A stretch of DNA of 64,000 nt from positions 8,506,899-8,570,898 of the forward strand of contig CM055275.1 in assembly GCA_029237695.1 (NCBI GenBank), written 5' to 3'. This DNA is from Conchocele bisecta (Eukaryota > Mollusca > Bivalvia > Lucinida > Thyasiridae). Shown here piece after piece: positions 1-11,307 of the stretch. Position 1 is the stretch's first letter, and every line of letters starts with the position of its first letter. The notes under the pieces are model-generated. The model was given only the letters and a program-made list of their open reading frames with translations, ran no database searches and was not told the origin of the DNA. The position numbers were made by a program, and so were the translations under genes.

Positions 1-85
1 TGCAAAAATAGTATTGACTGGATATCAAAAATGTTTCACGGCACCGTGTTTCACGGCACATACTCACTGTGTTGACGGGATAAAC
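1..85. repeat. End of a TTTATCCCGTCAACAC fold-back element (family F1)
   Basis: The window opens inside a repeat that ends GTGTTGACGGGATAAAC. The phrase TTTCACGGCACCGTGTTTCA and the terminal GTTGACGGGATAA recur, in both orientations, at 16.86-18.35 kb and 25.69-26.73 kb. Only one arm is inside the window. Confidence 0.75.
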
Positions 86-460
86 TTGCCTTGACCTTAG
101 GCATGAAAGCCGCATGTGTGGGCTATGGAATTGATAATATGAATGAAGATGAAGTATATAAAGTTTAAAGTCAATCGGACATACCATTGCAGAGATATTG
201 TGTACTTAAAAACTTTAACGTAAATATTTAAAAAAAAATGTAACCTACACAAACCTTAAATTAATTTCTCATTGACCTTCGGCATGAAAGCCGCATGTGT
301 GGATTTTCAAGTTTCAAGTCAATCTGACTTATGGACATGAAGGCATGGAATGAAAATATGGATGATGATAAGGAAGAATATGAAAAACTTTAACACAAAT
401 CTTATGGACGGACAAATGGACATACGTATGACGAGAACTATATATCACTCGACATACTTC
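86..460. repeat. Tandem repeat family A, two units of about 180 bp
   Basis: The phrase GGCATGAAAGCCGCATGTGT starts near 102 and again near 282, each followed by TGGA..GAATGAA..ATGGATGATGA-type sequence and AAAAACTTTAACGNAAAT. The same phrases return at 33.4-33.8, 36.0-36.5 and, inverted, 60.2-61.0 kb. No coding potential is seen. Confidence 0.7.
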
Positions 461-654
461 ATATACCAGGGGTATTATAATAAAGACCAGTTTGAGATCA
501 TAATTCAAAATAAATAGCGAACATTTTTAAAAAATTGAACAATGAATATGTACAATAGAACATGGATTTAGTGTACTCCAAATCAATGAAACAATGTTTA
601 ACATGACATTATGTTTGTAACACATGGATATGACCCCGTGGCATACTGGACTAA

Positions 655-920
655 CTGGAGAAACTCGTACTAACTTTTCGACATAAATGTACAAAGATGG
701 ACGGACAGATGTATGGATAGACAGACGTATGGAACCTCAAGAGCAACGCAATATGCCCCCTTGCTATCGCTATCAAGGCAAAATTTGGAAATTCTAAATC
801 GAAAAGGGGGAGATAATCCATGACCAGGGGTGAAATCAAAAATCCAAAAGAGCACACACCAAGTTTCAAGTCCCTACCTTTTACTTCTGACAAGAAACAT
901 GACGTACGGACGTACGGTGG
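655..920 (-). repeat. Family D repeat fragment, minus orientation
   Basis: Reading the minus strand gives CATGGATTATCTCCCCCTTT, preceded by a 'gttttgatttttga..gacccc' phrase and a 'gggacttgaaacttggtgtg' phrase. The same string of phrases occurs on the plus strand at 21.42-21.68, 44.8-45.43 and 61.16-61.40 kb. Confidence 0.65.
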
Positions 921-1179
921 TGACTATGTACCACAAACATTTGTTCAAGGTACATACAAAAAGCAATGTATACATTACCTAAGAAGGACGACCGGTGAAG
1001 TGAGGCAGTCAGTCTTTGCCGAAAGAATAAAACAACATAAAGTTAATTGAAATATAGAATTTTGTTTACATGTTATCAGATATTATAAACATTTGGTATT
1101 CTCGTATCTTGTACATAAATGGTTGACCCAGATGGAGCATGTGTCATGATTAGCAGCTTATAATGAAATCCCTTGAATG

Positions 1180-1330
1180 AAGCAAAAATAAGAAAATGTG
1201 GCCTATCGGCACACGAATGCCCCCAGTGGCAGATTTCAAAAACTGGCGAAATTTCTTAATGTGCTGGATGGTCACACGGACATGCAGTCCAAACACTATA
1301 TGCCTCAGGCTCTACCAATAGATGTGACGA
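1180..1330. repeat. Fragment of a repeat also present at 43.3-43.5 kb
   Basis: It shares 'cacgaatgcc/cgcggatgcc', GTCCAAACACTATATGCC and the GGACGGAC-like stretch with 43,325-43,515. It is a short dispersed repeat of unknown class. Confidence 0.45.
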
Positions 1331-1790
1331 GGCAAGCATGTTTTTAGTAAAAAATATCACGCCTCATTTTCATATGAAAATATCCCGATATGATACCATC
1401 GCGAGTCACTATCAGTAAAATTAAATATTACTAAATGATTATATCTGTATAGCGAGCACTCGTAAATTAAGAACCGGTAGAATAGTGACACAGTTATACA
1501 TTTATTTAATTCCTATAAAGAACAGTTGAGTGGGCACTCTATCTATTACTGTTTAAAAGCTGTACAAGTTAAACGGTTTGTAAATGACTTAAAAGGCTCA
1601 CATTGTTGCATTCTTGATAATATGTTCTGTTTGTCATGTAAACCAGTTTCAAAATTATGTTACAAAGTATTAAAGGAGACATGGAGTACCCAAGATTGGT
1701 TGATTATTATCTGCCAAAAACTTCGGGAACATATCAAGCCTGCTAAGACATTTGATAGTCAAAAGGTGTATTTATGGTACACATACAGTA
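1331..1790. other. No recognisable feature
   Basis: The reading frame that stays open through 1,526-1,951 starts from a non-ATG codon, resembles no family I know, and runs into the CpG-rich array that begins near 1,810. 'ttgagtgggcac' near 1,527 resembles the end of a MITE seen at 20.59 and 62.1 kb. Confidence 0.4.
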
Positions 1791-3540
1791 CATATTTTTT
1801 GTGTGGTCTTTTGTCACTGTGGCACCACGGACAAAACGTATTTACAGTGGTAGATCACCGCGGGCATAGCCTTCCTGTCCCCCGCGATCGCTGTTTCAGA
1901 CAGTGGGGTCGCAGTGACAGCATCCCCGGTCTATGCGATGTGCTGCCCTAACGTTATCACGGTGATTCGCCGTGATCGTTCACGGGGGATCACCGCGATT
2001 GCGTATTTACCTGTACAGATATACATTGTATGCATGTACATTTGCAAAATAATACTTCTTTTTGTACGAGAAACCATGAATTAAGTGCGCGCATGAGTGT
2101 GCGTACGTGTGCATTCGCGTTTTGATGTAGCAAGAGTCTAACATAATGCGCTATTCTATATGTACTTAACTTGGTTGATTGATTGATTGAATTGCGAATA
2201 AAGGTGATTTAATCCAGGCTGGTATTGTTATTGTGGTACATGTAAGTTAATTATGGTGGCCACAAGTTCGAAAACTATACGGACCATCATTCCAAAAATA
2301 GTTACATGTAAGGTGAAAGCATAAGATAATTACAACATGTAAAAGATAATTACAGGCAATGCATGAATATGAGAAGTAAAATAACGAAGTTCAGGCGGGT
2401 ATGACTGGGCTCTAAGTATGTAATCCCGTCTTTATCATTTAGCAGCTTACCTGTTATGGATATTAAACAACACTGTCGGTCTAATTATTGTTTAAAACAA
2501 AATATAATTAGCAGGGCACCTTCATTAGTAACAGTACATATACAAAGCCCTTCTTATGAAGCCGACCCCTTCAAACAATAAAATATGCAAATTCCGAGAT
2601 TATATATATTGTTTTCCGTATTTGTGTATACGACGGCGATATATTAACTTTTTATACAAATGCAAACAATGTAGACATTTTAAAATATTTGTTCGTACAG
2701 ATAGATATTTTAAATATTTCACGCAATTTTAAGTTTCTGAAATGCTTCCTAATGTACAGGTATGGTTAGAAAAATAGTGAACAGTAACTGAACGGGGAAT
2801 TATGTTCATATCTGTACACTGTATAAATACGTCCACTAAATTGGGTTTAATCGTATCTCATTAACTTCAAGAAAGCAAGAGGTGAAAACTAATTGATTTT
2901 ATTGGTATTTTTCGCCTTGAGTATTTTTGCGTAGGTATTACTTGTTTATACTTAGTTGACGTCCAAATAAATAATTAACCGACCGCGGTCATGCCGATGC
3001 TGGTAATATTTTAGAAATTTACATTATTTAATTGACCATTACTTGTGTGATTAAGAGAATACACGTTAAGTGATTATGAAATAATTATGATGATTACGCC
3101 TGTACAGTGACTGATTTTATTTTGTTTAATGATGTTTGTAATCAACTAACCATTCATTATTTCAAACACACGTAACATCATTGACATAATTAATCAGCCA
3201 CTACATGTACATGTACTTGCATATTTATGAACACAATTGTATTATTTCGCATATATGCATTGTATATACATGTACTTACGATATACAAAAGGTGACGTGA
3301 AAAATAACATGCAATACCGTACATTGGTAGGAAAACCTTGCCTGCATATTTACCTGTAGCGCATGCCGACGTCACCGTGATACACGGTGACCGTCACCGG
3401 GAATCACCGCGAATCACCCTTAGGGCCTCGTTGGTTTCAGTCACGGTGACCATTTTCAACGGTCGCGGTAACGATCACCGCGAAATATCGTCACCGCGAA
3501 TCACAGTGACATGTTCGTGCTGAGGAAGATCGCGGGGATG
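1790..3540. mobile_element. Putative DNA transposon bounded by arrays of TCACCGCGA / TCACGGTGA
   Basis: Two blocks, about 1,810-2,010 and 3,365-3,530, are dense in ATCACCGCGA, TCACGGTGA and GTGATCG motifs in both orientations and are much richer in CpG than the AT-rich DNA between them. The inner edges share a similar phrase (GCGTATTTACCTGTACAG against GCATATTTACCTGTAGCG). The layout of CpG-rich subterminal arrays around an AT-rich core matches the elements at 33.8-36.0 and 58.5-60.2 kb. No transposase is visible, so it would be non-autonomous. Exact termini and target-site duplication are not resolved. Confidence 0.5.
2225..2420. repeat. Segment shared with 28,045-28,190
   Basis: Both copies contain AAGATAATTACAACATGTAA followed by AAGATAATTACA.GCAATGCATGAATA and then an ATAACGNAGTT phrase. 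Here it lies inside the TCACCGCGA element. The other copy lies inside a pogo-like element. Confidence 0.7.
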
Positions 3541-3610
3541 GGTGGGTCGCGCACGCAAAAAAAATGTTTGTACTGTACCAAGGTGTATTGATGGTCCTAG
3601 TGTGTATGTA

Positions 3611-4010
3611 TGTTTGTTTGTTTATTGGTGTTTAACGGCCTATCAACAGCTAAGGTCATGTAAGGCCAGGCAAACGGGTTCGATCCCGTTTTAACCTGCT
3701 GCATTGGGGGGAAAATTCCAAAATCAGAACCGAATATTTAATCCGAGAAACAATATATTAAGCCCTGAAATTAGAATAACCTGACCTGGTGGCAGATCCA
3801 TACCACACCAAAGTCACTTGGCCCCTTCCCCTAAAATAGGATTACGAATATCGTAATATACTCACATCAGGGGTATAACCAGATTCAACTGTCATATACA
3901 AAATGCCAAAGACGTATGTGAGGGCCAATCCAGGTCTCCAGTCGGAATTCCGGTAAGGAGGAACCCCGATCGTTAAATTACCCATCGATTGCACCCACCT
4001 TCCACCCACG
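3611..4010 (-). mobile_element. SINE-like element S1, minus orientation
   Basis: Read on the minus strand it ends in ACCTTAGCTGTTGATAGG, CCGTTAAACACCAATAAAC and an (AAAC)n tail. GGATCGAACCC on that strand resembles an RNA polymerase III B box. Related copies or fragments lie at 5.57-5.78, 7.68-8.04, 11.87-12.09, 12.09-12.83, 12.92-13.05 and 38.58-38.69 kb. Length is about 400 bp. The tRNA-like head is not convincing, so the class is inferred from the tail and the B-box-like site. Confidence 0.6.
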
Positions 4011-4439
4011 GGTGTATGTATGAAGCTAGAGAGCTACAACATACATCTGTATAAAATGCTTAGAACAAAGTCAGGGTTCAACACTAAGGCATGTCCGACA
4101 GACTCAATCACGTAAAACATATGTCTGTCTCTGTAAAATTCTTTGAAATCTACTCTGTACGATCATGAGTAGGCATAATTTAGCCAAAATTATCCTGGCA
4201 AAATCTGGTCAATACAAACTTATAGCAGCAAGGTTATTGACAAGTTTTCACAGTAAATCTCCACTTTCTCACACCTATTGTGGTGTACTAAGTCCGTCAA
4301 CCAAATTGAGTTAAATCACCATGATAAATTGTGTTTGTGGTATTTGGTCATTATATACATGGACATTGATTACTCTTGACATACATGAACATGATATACA
4401 TCTACATGTACATAGCACGCCTCTGTGTGGGGGGGGTGG

Positions 4440-5290
4440 TATGAATTGGTTTGGGCAGTTGGACAGTTTGAAATGAATTAAACTTTTGGAATTCTATTCG
4501 AACTGTCCAAAATTTAAAAGTGGAAGATCGATCTCTCGAACCGGCAACGGACTCGAATAAAAGTTTGAGTCAAGCGTAGTTCGAGGGACCACGGATCATT
4601 TGCATACACAAGCAATAAAATGTTTGCAAAAGATCGGCGTAAAATAACATTCAATAAACGAAAGTAGACCGGTGCGAAACATCATATCCCAAGAAAATGT
4701 CTATAATTAGCACACTGGTTTATTAAATATGCAAACTGTACAAATAAAATATTAAAGGCCGAAAATTATTTTCTAAACATTCGTCAAACAAACAAGTCCC
4801 TTCATATTAAAACATCCATGAATATTTCTAAAAGCGAAACAAATCAAACAGACCGCCAATCGTGGTATTCACACCTCGTTAGGCAAACAGATAGCTGGCG
4901 ACAGACTTACTTGTAGGAGCTATCAATAGCACTTTACGTTCATTGACTGACCAAGGGACCGTGACTTCGGTTCGAGAGTTCGACTTTGTCATAGTTCGAG
5001 TTTTAGGTAGAAAAAATCGTCAATCGTGATATTCACACCTCGTTCAGCAAACGGATCAGCTGACGACAGACTTAACCTGTACGAGGTATCAATAGCCCTT
5101 TACGTTCATTCACTGACCAACGGACCGTGACTTCGGTTCGAGAGTCCGACTTTGTCGTAGTTCGAGTTTTAGGTTGAAAAATATATGATTTATATAGGGA
5201 AATTTGTCGGGACCACAGGACGAGTTCGAATTTTCCGGAGTGTTCGACAGAGACCGGTTCGAGAGATCGATCTTCTACTTTACTTACATC
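4440..5290. mobile_element. Pogo/Tigger-like non-autonomous element with internal duplication
   Basis: It is rich in TTCGAG/CTCGAA near both ends (ATCGATCTCTCGAACCGG on the left, GGTTCGAGAGATCGATC on the right), as in the element at 18,363-19,092, with which it shares an inverted internal stretch (ATTCACACCTCGTT..GCAAAC..). A segment of about 168 bp beginning CAATCGTGNTATTCACACC is tandemly duplicated (about 4,857 and 5,021). There is no transposase reading frame. Confidence 0.55.
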
Positions 5291-5564
5291 TTTCGTTGGT
5301 TATGCAGTGTTCTCTCTTTGCGGATTTCATTTTTCTTCAAAGGGCATGTTGTCATCTCCAATTTATTCTGCAGACTGGCACACTTAATACACTGTGCGAA
5401 GCCATTAGTCTGAAAGGCAAAAGAAATGCTTTCCTTTTACATATTTTTCACATTTAGAACATACATTGATTGTTTATTGTCAAATGGTCTGTTCTGTAAA
5501 CAGTCATTTAATCCATCTGAGCAGTGTCTCTGAGAGCATGCTGAAAGGATTTGTGCATTAATTT

Positions 5565-5785
5565 GATGGTGTTTAACCGCCTGTCAAAAGCTAAGGTCAT
5601 GTTAGGCTGGGTTAACAGGGTCAAATCCTATGGATATGGTGGTAAATCCACTCGATAACATTAATATGATTAGTACTAATCATGCTACTTCTACAACCAA
5701 TATATACCTGGATTTCAGTAAGGGTGAATGCTATAGTTAAATTTAACCTTGTATGCTCCCAACCAGCCTCCCATCATGCTGAAAG
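5565..5785 (-). mobile_element. Degenerate SINE-like S1 fragment
   Basis: 'ggtgtttaaccgcctgtcaa' followed by 'aagctaaggtcatgttagg' is the diverged S1 tail in minus orientation, followed by a degraded body to about 5,785. Confidence 0.5.
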
Positions 5786-6330
5786 GATATTGATTGATTG
5801 ATTGACATACTAATTTGGTTATAGTATTACGAGTGCTTAAAAGAAAGGTCATACCGGTAACTATACAGACTGCAAATACAAATTACAAGGAATCAGTAAC
5901 TCTGATGTACCCTAATAATATATAGTGCATCAGCTTGACATTTTAATCATTGAATAAGTGTCCATTGTATATTTTGTGAGTGATGGTAGAAAAGCTCAGA
6001 TATCTAGCTTTTTGAGTAATCTGGTGAAATAATAGTTATAGGACGCTGTCGTCTGATATATCTGGGATGTATTGTACCAACTTTTATTATACTTGCTGCC
6101 ATATTATTTACTGTACGTGTTAAACAGTGGTGAAACGGTACGATAGCATGTACAAACTAAATGGTCGAGATGGCAACTCAATGCTCTGTAGTCTGTATAA
6201 TATTCTCTAAGCAGAACAGGGTCATATATACTTTATATAAGTCAGTCCTATCAGAAATATTTTATATTAATAAAGTTTTGGATTTGTATGGATTTCTCAA
6301 GATGTAGGGGCCGTAACTATGTTTTTTATA
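5786..6330. other. No recognisable feature
   Basis: AT-rich sequence with no reading frame, repeat or RNA that I can support. Confidence 0.4.
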
Positions 6331-6780
6331 CCAATCTAAACAGTGTATTCTTGATCAATGTAAACAAAATTGGCAAAGCGATATTGACACCAGTGCTAAA
6401 TGTATTCACTACAAACATTTTAAAACCCTTCTAAATGTAGAAAAATACATCATATATTCCGTACCTTTTCACTTAAGAAAAGCGATGGCAAAATTTAGAT
6501 GTTCTAATTACAAACTGAACATGATGGAATACAGAGGGAACTTCAAGTTTGTCAGTATTGCCTGATGCAGACAAATCTAGAAGTTCTGGAAGATGAATAC
6601 AACGCTTTTTTCTATTGTAAATTATACGACGATATTAGATTGACACACCAGAACATATGTATTCCAATAACTCTTTTGACAACTTTCACAGGCTTATGGG
6701 TTCCAATAACTATGAAACGATGTACACAATTTCCGTTTACATTTACCATTTGTTAAACAGGCGCAACGCAGTGTAATCCT
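6330..6780 (+). pseudogene. Decayed LINE reverse-transcriptase C-terminal tail
   Basis: In conceptual translation across several stops, the + strand shows KAMAKFRCSNYKLNMMEYRG and then EDEYNAFFYCKLYDDIR. This order (an RCS/N-L-E-G segment followed by 'xEDEyHFlfxCplYxdlR') is typical of the region after the reverse transcriptase domain in LINE ORF2 proteins of invertebrates. A stop at about 6,562 and further frame breaks interrupt it, and no upstream endonuclease or RT core is present. This is a 5'-truncated dead copy. The family assignment rests on motif order only, and the exact clade is not determined. Confidence 0.6.
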
Positions 6781-6844
6781 ATTAGATACTCACTATTATT
6801 TGTTTGATTGTACATGTTATAGGCCGGAAGCCTACATCAACAGA

Positions 6845-7190
6845 ATGAAAACTAGAAAATGTGTTCATAGAACACGGATGCCCCACATATCGCTTTGATA
6901 ATAAATGAGGCCAAATTGCAAGTCAAATATTTTTTTTACCCGAGCGTTAAAGTTTTTGAAGCATCAAGTATGTGACCTTGTCCCTGGGCTTGACGGGGGC
7001 AGGACGAACGTGGATTTGGCACAGGGCGGTAGATGACCATTAGAGCAATGCGTATGTGAAGTAGGAAGCTGATCCGTGGAAGGGAACAGAAATTATAAGA
7101 TATTTACCCGAGCGTTAAAGTTTTTAAAGAACCAAGTATGTGACCTTGACCCTGGGCTTGGCGGGGGCAGGAGATAGGCTCGACAAACCA
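6845..7190 (-). repeat. Tandem repeat family C, minus orientation, two units
   Basis: The phrase TTTACCCGAGCGTTAAAG occurs twice (about 6,937 and 7,105), each followed by AAGTATGTGACCTTG and GGCTTGNCGGGGGCAGGA. This is the reverse complement of the array at 43.68-44.46 kb, including the terminal 'aaaatgtgttcatagaacacggatgccccacatatcgc'-type end. Confidence 0.7.
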
Positions 7191-7660
7191 TTACTTTAGC
7201 TTTCTTCTGGAATTAATTCGCATTGACTATACATTGTTGTATAATGTTTCAGAAGTATTTTCCTTTTACCATAATTACATTTATATACGAGTACACTGTA
7301 GAAATAACGTATAACATCTCATGTGAAATAAACAATTATTTGTGAGGAAAGAAATCGTCATTTTGCCTGTCAGCCTATATTTGTATGCATGTATACGTAT
7401 CAGCTTGTATACTTATATAGTCAAATATTATATTGTAAGATATACATATTTGACAAATTATAATACATAATCAAGGTTCAGATAGCATGACCTCTGGTGG
7501 TTACTAGGGATATAGATTGTTTTCAATAGTGCAAGTTACATATTATGCGTAATGCATATGGATTCCAGGGTAATTCATACATTATATAAGTATACCCGTT
7601 TAAAATCATACCATACTGAACTTTCATTTCTATGGAAGTATGTGACACACTGTCTATGTC
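7191..7660. other. No recognisable feature
   Basis: AT-rich DNA without a supported gene or repeat. Confidence 0.4.
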
Positions 7661-7679
7661 TCCTTGATGTTTACTCTAA

Positions 7680-8040
7680 CTGACAAGCTGTGGGCGGTTG
7701 GCTGGGAGCATGTGACGGGTATGTTAGCGGTGCGGGTCATCCTTACCATAATCGTGATATCCCTGGTTTGGCCCTCAGTTACAATTTGGCTTTCTTGTAC
7801 GTGAGTGCTGAAGCCGGTTGTCCCAATTGTACGCGTAATAAGATTTAATTAGTGTACCCCGATTACGTTTAGGGGCTGGGACTAAGTGACTCTTTGCGTT
7901 GAGGACCTGTCACCAGATCCGGATATTCTCAATTGAGGGCTGAATGTATATTTTCTTGATGCATATATTTAGTTCTAATTTTGGGATTCCTCTTTATAGA
8001 TGAAATACGGGATTTACCCAAGTGTATCGGTGCCTTAAAT
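7680..8040 (+). mobile_element. Diverged SINE-like S1 copy, plus orientation
   Basis: It follows the S1 order: 'ggagcatgtgacgggta', 'gggtcatccttacca', 'cctggtttggccctca', 'ttacgtttaggggc..aagtgac', 'cacca..tcc..atattct'. It is well diverged and has lost the 3' CGTTAAAC tail. Confidence 0.5.
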
Positions 8041-9440
8041 GACCATAATGTTAAATAATGTTTATACATATTTTCTTTTCTCTTCGGTGTACCGTAAAGT
8101 CATACGGCATTTTTATGCTCATCAGAACGGGTCTGATACATGTAATACGGCATAGTATATTGCCAAAAAAAAAGCAGTATGAATAGAATCGATTCAATCA
8201 TCACTCTATACAAGGGATACACATATCAATCATTTTATATAGTTACATGAACATTATGCATGGGAATACTATGGTGGTGGTATGCATGTTATACCAGTTC
8301 CTGCAGATGTCAAAAAGTGGAATGTCACGCAAATTAGAATGTGAATCTTGCATTTATATGTACGTTATATTATTGTTGATTTGGTAAATATGGTCATAAT
8401 ACGTGCAGTGTTGTAAAATAAATGGTTCTTTCAACACTGATCGATCAATCATGTTTATCCGCGCGAATGGAACTACCAACTGATAATATAATGTAGCTGC
8501 TGCTATCACCGCTCGCATGAACATGTTACTATACTGCTGCCCAACTTCCATAAACACATCGATTTAAAAATGAAGTATTCACAATTATTATATTTCTAGG
8601 TACCATCATGTTTGGGTTAAACTACCAATATAGATCAAATATACTTATGATCTATAATTTCAATGTGGTGCTGCGTGACGATAATTCCACTGGCGATTTG
8701 CTTAAAACTTACTGAGAAGTTAATGTAGCAGGTTATTTCAATTAGTTATGCAGTTACAAACATATGTGTGCTTGATAATGTTGCAATATAGATGTAAGTT
8801 ATTTTACGATATTTCTCAAAATTTGGCTATATAAATTTACGTCATTTTACCACATTTCTCGCAATTTTGGTGACCATCTTGAATATCATTTCACATAACA
8901 TAATATATAAAATATATATTAAATATATTGTATAGTTGGAATGTCTCCTAATAACCCCAATATTACATTCGAATATAGATATTCCAAATGTTCCACATGT
9001 TTGCTCAGTTCAGAGAGCTAAGATATGTTGGCGGCCATCTTGGACGCCATTTTGATTGTATTACAATTCACAATTTGGATTATTATGATTCGTTAGTTAT
9101 ATTCAGCACTTTTCGGCACATTTTGTTCCTGATTTCTTTATTGCATTTTGCACTAGTTATGATTTTTGTCATTTTCGGCGGCTATTTTTAACGCCATATT
9201 CATTCCTGGATTAAGCTCCAGTGGGATTTATGGGGAGTTTTGATATGTTATTACTAATGATATTTTGGTCATTTTCTGAAAAATTCAGCTTTGGCTTATT
9301 TTTTCCCGATCTCAACCCTATTACTCTTCGCCTATTTGAAATGTTAATTTTGCAACCAATCCAACCGTCACACAATGGTATTCAGACTAGTCCATTTATG
9401 GAAAGGGGGTATTTTTGTTCTCAAAAATATGTAAAATACT
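8041..9440. other. No gene seen; low-complexity AT-rich DNA
   Basis: Short open stretches (8,988-9,191; 9,221-9,445) are hydrophobic and unlike any protein I know. 'ggcggccatcttggacgcca' at about 9,031 resembles dispersed repeat phrases. No feature is supported. Confidence 0.35.
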
Positions 9441-9449
9441 TTTAAAAAG

Positions 9450-9510
9450 TGCACATCCTGGTGATACGGCTCGTTACGAGCCGGCTCATCTGGATCTGCA
9501 CTGTTTGAAC
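9450..9510. repeat. Palindromic GAGCCGGCTC/GGCTCGTTACGAGCC repeat
   Basis: GGCTCGTTACGAGCCGGCTC sits beside ATCTGGATCTGCAC. An inverted version occurs at 45.66-45.72 kb (AGATCCAGATGAGCCGGCTC..GTAACGAGCC) and a partial one at 59.14-59.17 kb. It is a short hairpin repeat of unknown origin. Confidence 0.65.
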
Positions 9511-10001
9511 TATATATAAATCGCTATAGCGGGCTTTCGGGTATTGTGTCTGGCTGTGTCTCAGATGGCGCCTAAAAATTGATGAAACAGAATTGGAAAA
9601 TGTTTATAACAGAGAAAAATAACTAGAGTTTTATTTAAGTTAAATACATTAGCCTGTATCATAAGAACTTATTTAAAAACACTAGAATGCGCCATGAAGT
9701 GCCAACATGTCTGATTTACAGTGGAACAATTCCAAACCGGACAACTTCCAGTTTTGGAGATGTTCCACTATACCACCCCCCCCCCACCCATCCCCGCCCC
9801 CGGAGTTTAAATGCATTGTTTAAGTTTTTAATTTGCTTTTAATTTTCTAAGCCCAATGATCATACTCACTTTCGCATTTGTATATGGCCAGCGACGGACC
9901 TGAACTTTTACAAATATATGAAAGTAAATGTACTGAAAACACATGTCTCCTGACCAGAGTCATTCAGTGCTAACTGCTGTTACAAGTGGCATGATCACGT
10001 C

Positions 10002-10400
10002 GTTACAACAACAACAACAACAATTACTGAAAGTTCCAGAAACTTCTCCGATTCAAAGTACTCGTTATTTTATGTTGTCCTTTTTATGTAGCGAAAATTG
10101 ATGAAATATGGCGCATCGAACGCGTCTTGTTAAGCTACATTTGGTGGTCTCGGTACTTTGGCCCAAACTTCTGTTGTTTTTGCGAGGAATCGATTTCCAT
10201 GTAAACTGACACGGAAATCGATTCTTCACAAAAACGACATAAGCATGTGCCGACGTCCCGAGACCAAGAAATGCAGCTCGTGAAGACGCGTTTGCTGCGC
10301 CATATTTCATCAAAATCATATTAAGGAAACTATCAAATAATACTTACTTTGGAGTGGGCGCGCTTGCAACACTTTCAGCCATTGTTGTTGTTGTTGTAAC
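10002..10400. mobile_element. Fold-back element with GTTACAACAACAACAACA termini
   Basis: The left end GTTACAACAACAACAACA and right end TGTTGTTGTTGTTGTAAC are inverted repeats. Inner arms also pair: GAAATATGGCGCATCGAACG against GCTGCGCCATATTTC, and GAATCGATTTCC against GGAAATCGATTC. CACGT occurs beside both ends and could be a target duplication. No protein is encoded. Confidence 0.65.
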
Positions 10401-10880
10401 CACGTGCTCATGCACGGTCGTGAGGTATGGCGGATACAGATTTTTTTTTCTTGTCAATGTGTACATAAGACAAAGAAAAATAATTGCTTGTTTCGGGTAA
10501 CGCCTCGAAAAAGGTTAGGTAGGGTTGGGCATTTTAGATTTTTTATATATTTTATTTGTTATTCAATTTGTTGTTGTTTAGTAACGTATATTGCATAAAA
10601 CAGGACTGATCTTTTTTTCCCCAAGAAACGTCTAAAATGATGTAGGGTCTGTGTTTTATCAATAAAAATGTCAGGTAGGGTCGGGTTACCCGATACAAAC
10701 ACTTTTTATTTTGCCTCAGTGCCAATTCGCTTGATATTGTTATTATACATGTACATGTTATGCTCTCCTATATGGAGGAAATAAAAGTTATACATATATA
10801 ATATATACGCCATGGCCGCCTGAAGATGTTATTGAAACCGCTGAGGCGATAACGTACATTGCATTTTCTTTTCAATGTGT
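10401..10880. other. No recognisable gene
   Basis: AT-rich DNA. 'ggttaggtagggttgggc' (about 10,513) and 'caggtagggtcgggttacccgatac' (about 10,671) are imperfect copies of a phrase also like 54.17 and 54.53 kb. Confidence 0.35.
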
Positions 10881-10889
10881 ACATAAATA

Positions 10890-11158
10890 ACAATTCGTTC
10901 CTTCAATTCAACAATTTGTTCCCTCGAGTTAACAATTCGTTCCCACAATGTTCCCTCGAATTAACAATTCGTTTCCACGATATAGCAATTTGTTCCCACG
11001 AAATAACAATTCGTTCCTACGAATTGTTAAATTAAGAGAACGAATTGTTAATTCGTGGGAACGAATCGATAATTCGTGGGAACTAATTGTTCAATTGAGG
11101 GAACGAATTGTTAAATTGAGGGAACAAATTATTATTTCGTGGGAACGAGTTAATAAAA
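10890..11158. repeat. Inverted minisatellite: AACAATTCGTTCCCACGAAT units, then the reverse
   Basis: From 10,890 to about 11,025 the unit ACAATTCGTTCCC(A/T)CGAAT repeats forward. From about 11,025 to 11,158 it repeats as its reverse complement, so the whole block can fold. A shorter copy lies at 35,020-35,080 inside the ACGTC element, and both are flanked by a similar GGGGCTCCGTAC / GTACGGAGTCCCC phrase. Confidence 0.8.
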
Positions 11159-11307
11159 GAAAAGAATGATACGTCCTCTGCGGGGCTCCGTACATAAGCT
11201 TAACATTTATTTATATATTGTGTTGCACTTAGACATTCTACAATATTAATATATATTATAATATATAAAATATAAATGTATTATGCACACCAGTAAACGC
11301 AACAGTC

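Noticed and set aside
1526..1951. 141-codon open frame on the plus strand
   Set aside because: It begins at a non-ATG codon, has no recognisable domain, and its last third runs through the CpG-rich TCACCGCGA array.
3670..3700. tRNA gene suggested by GGTTCGATCCCGTTT
   Set aside because: There is no cloverleaf around it, and the same site recurs in the dispersed S1 repeat, so it is at most a SINE promoter relic.
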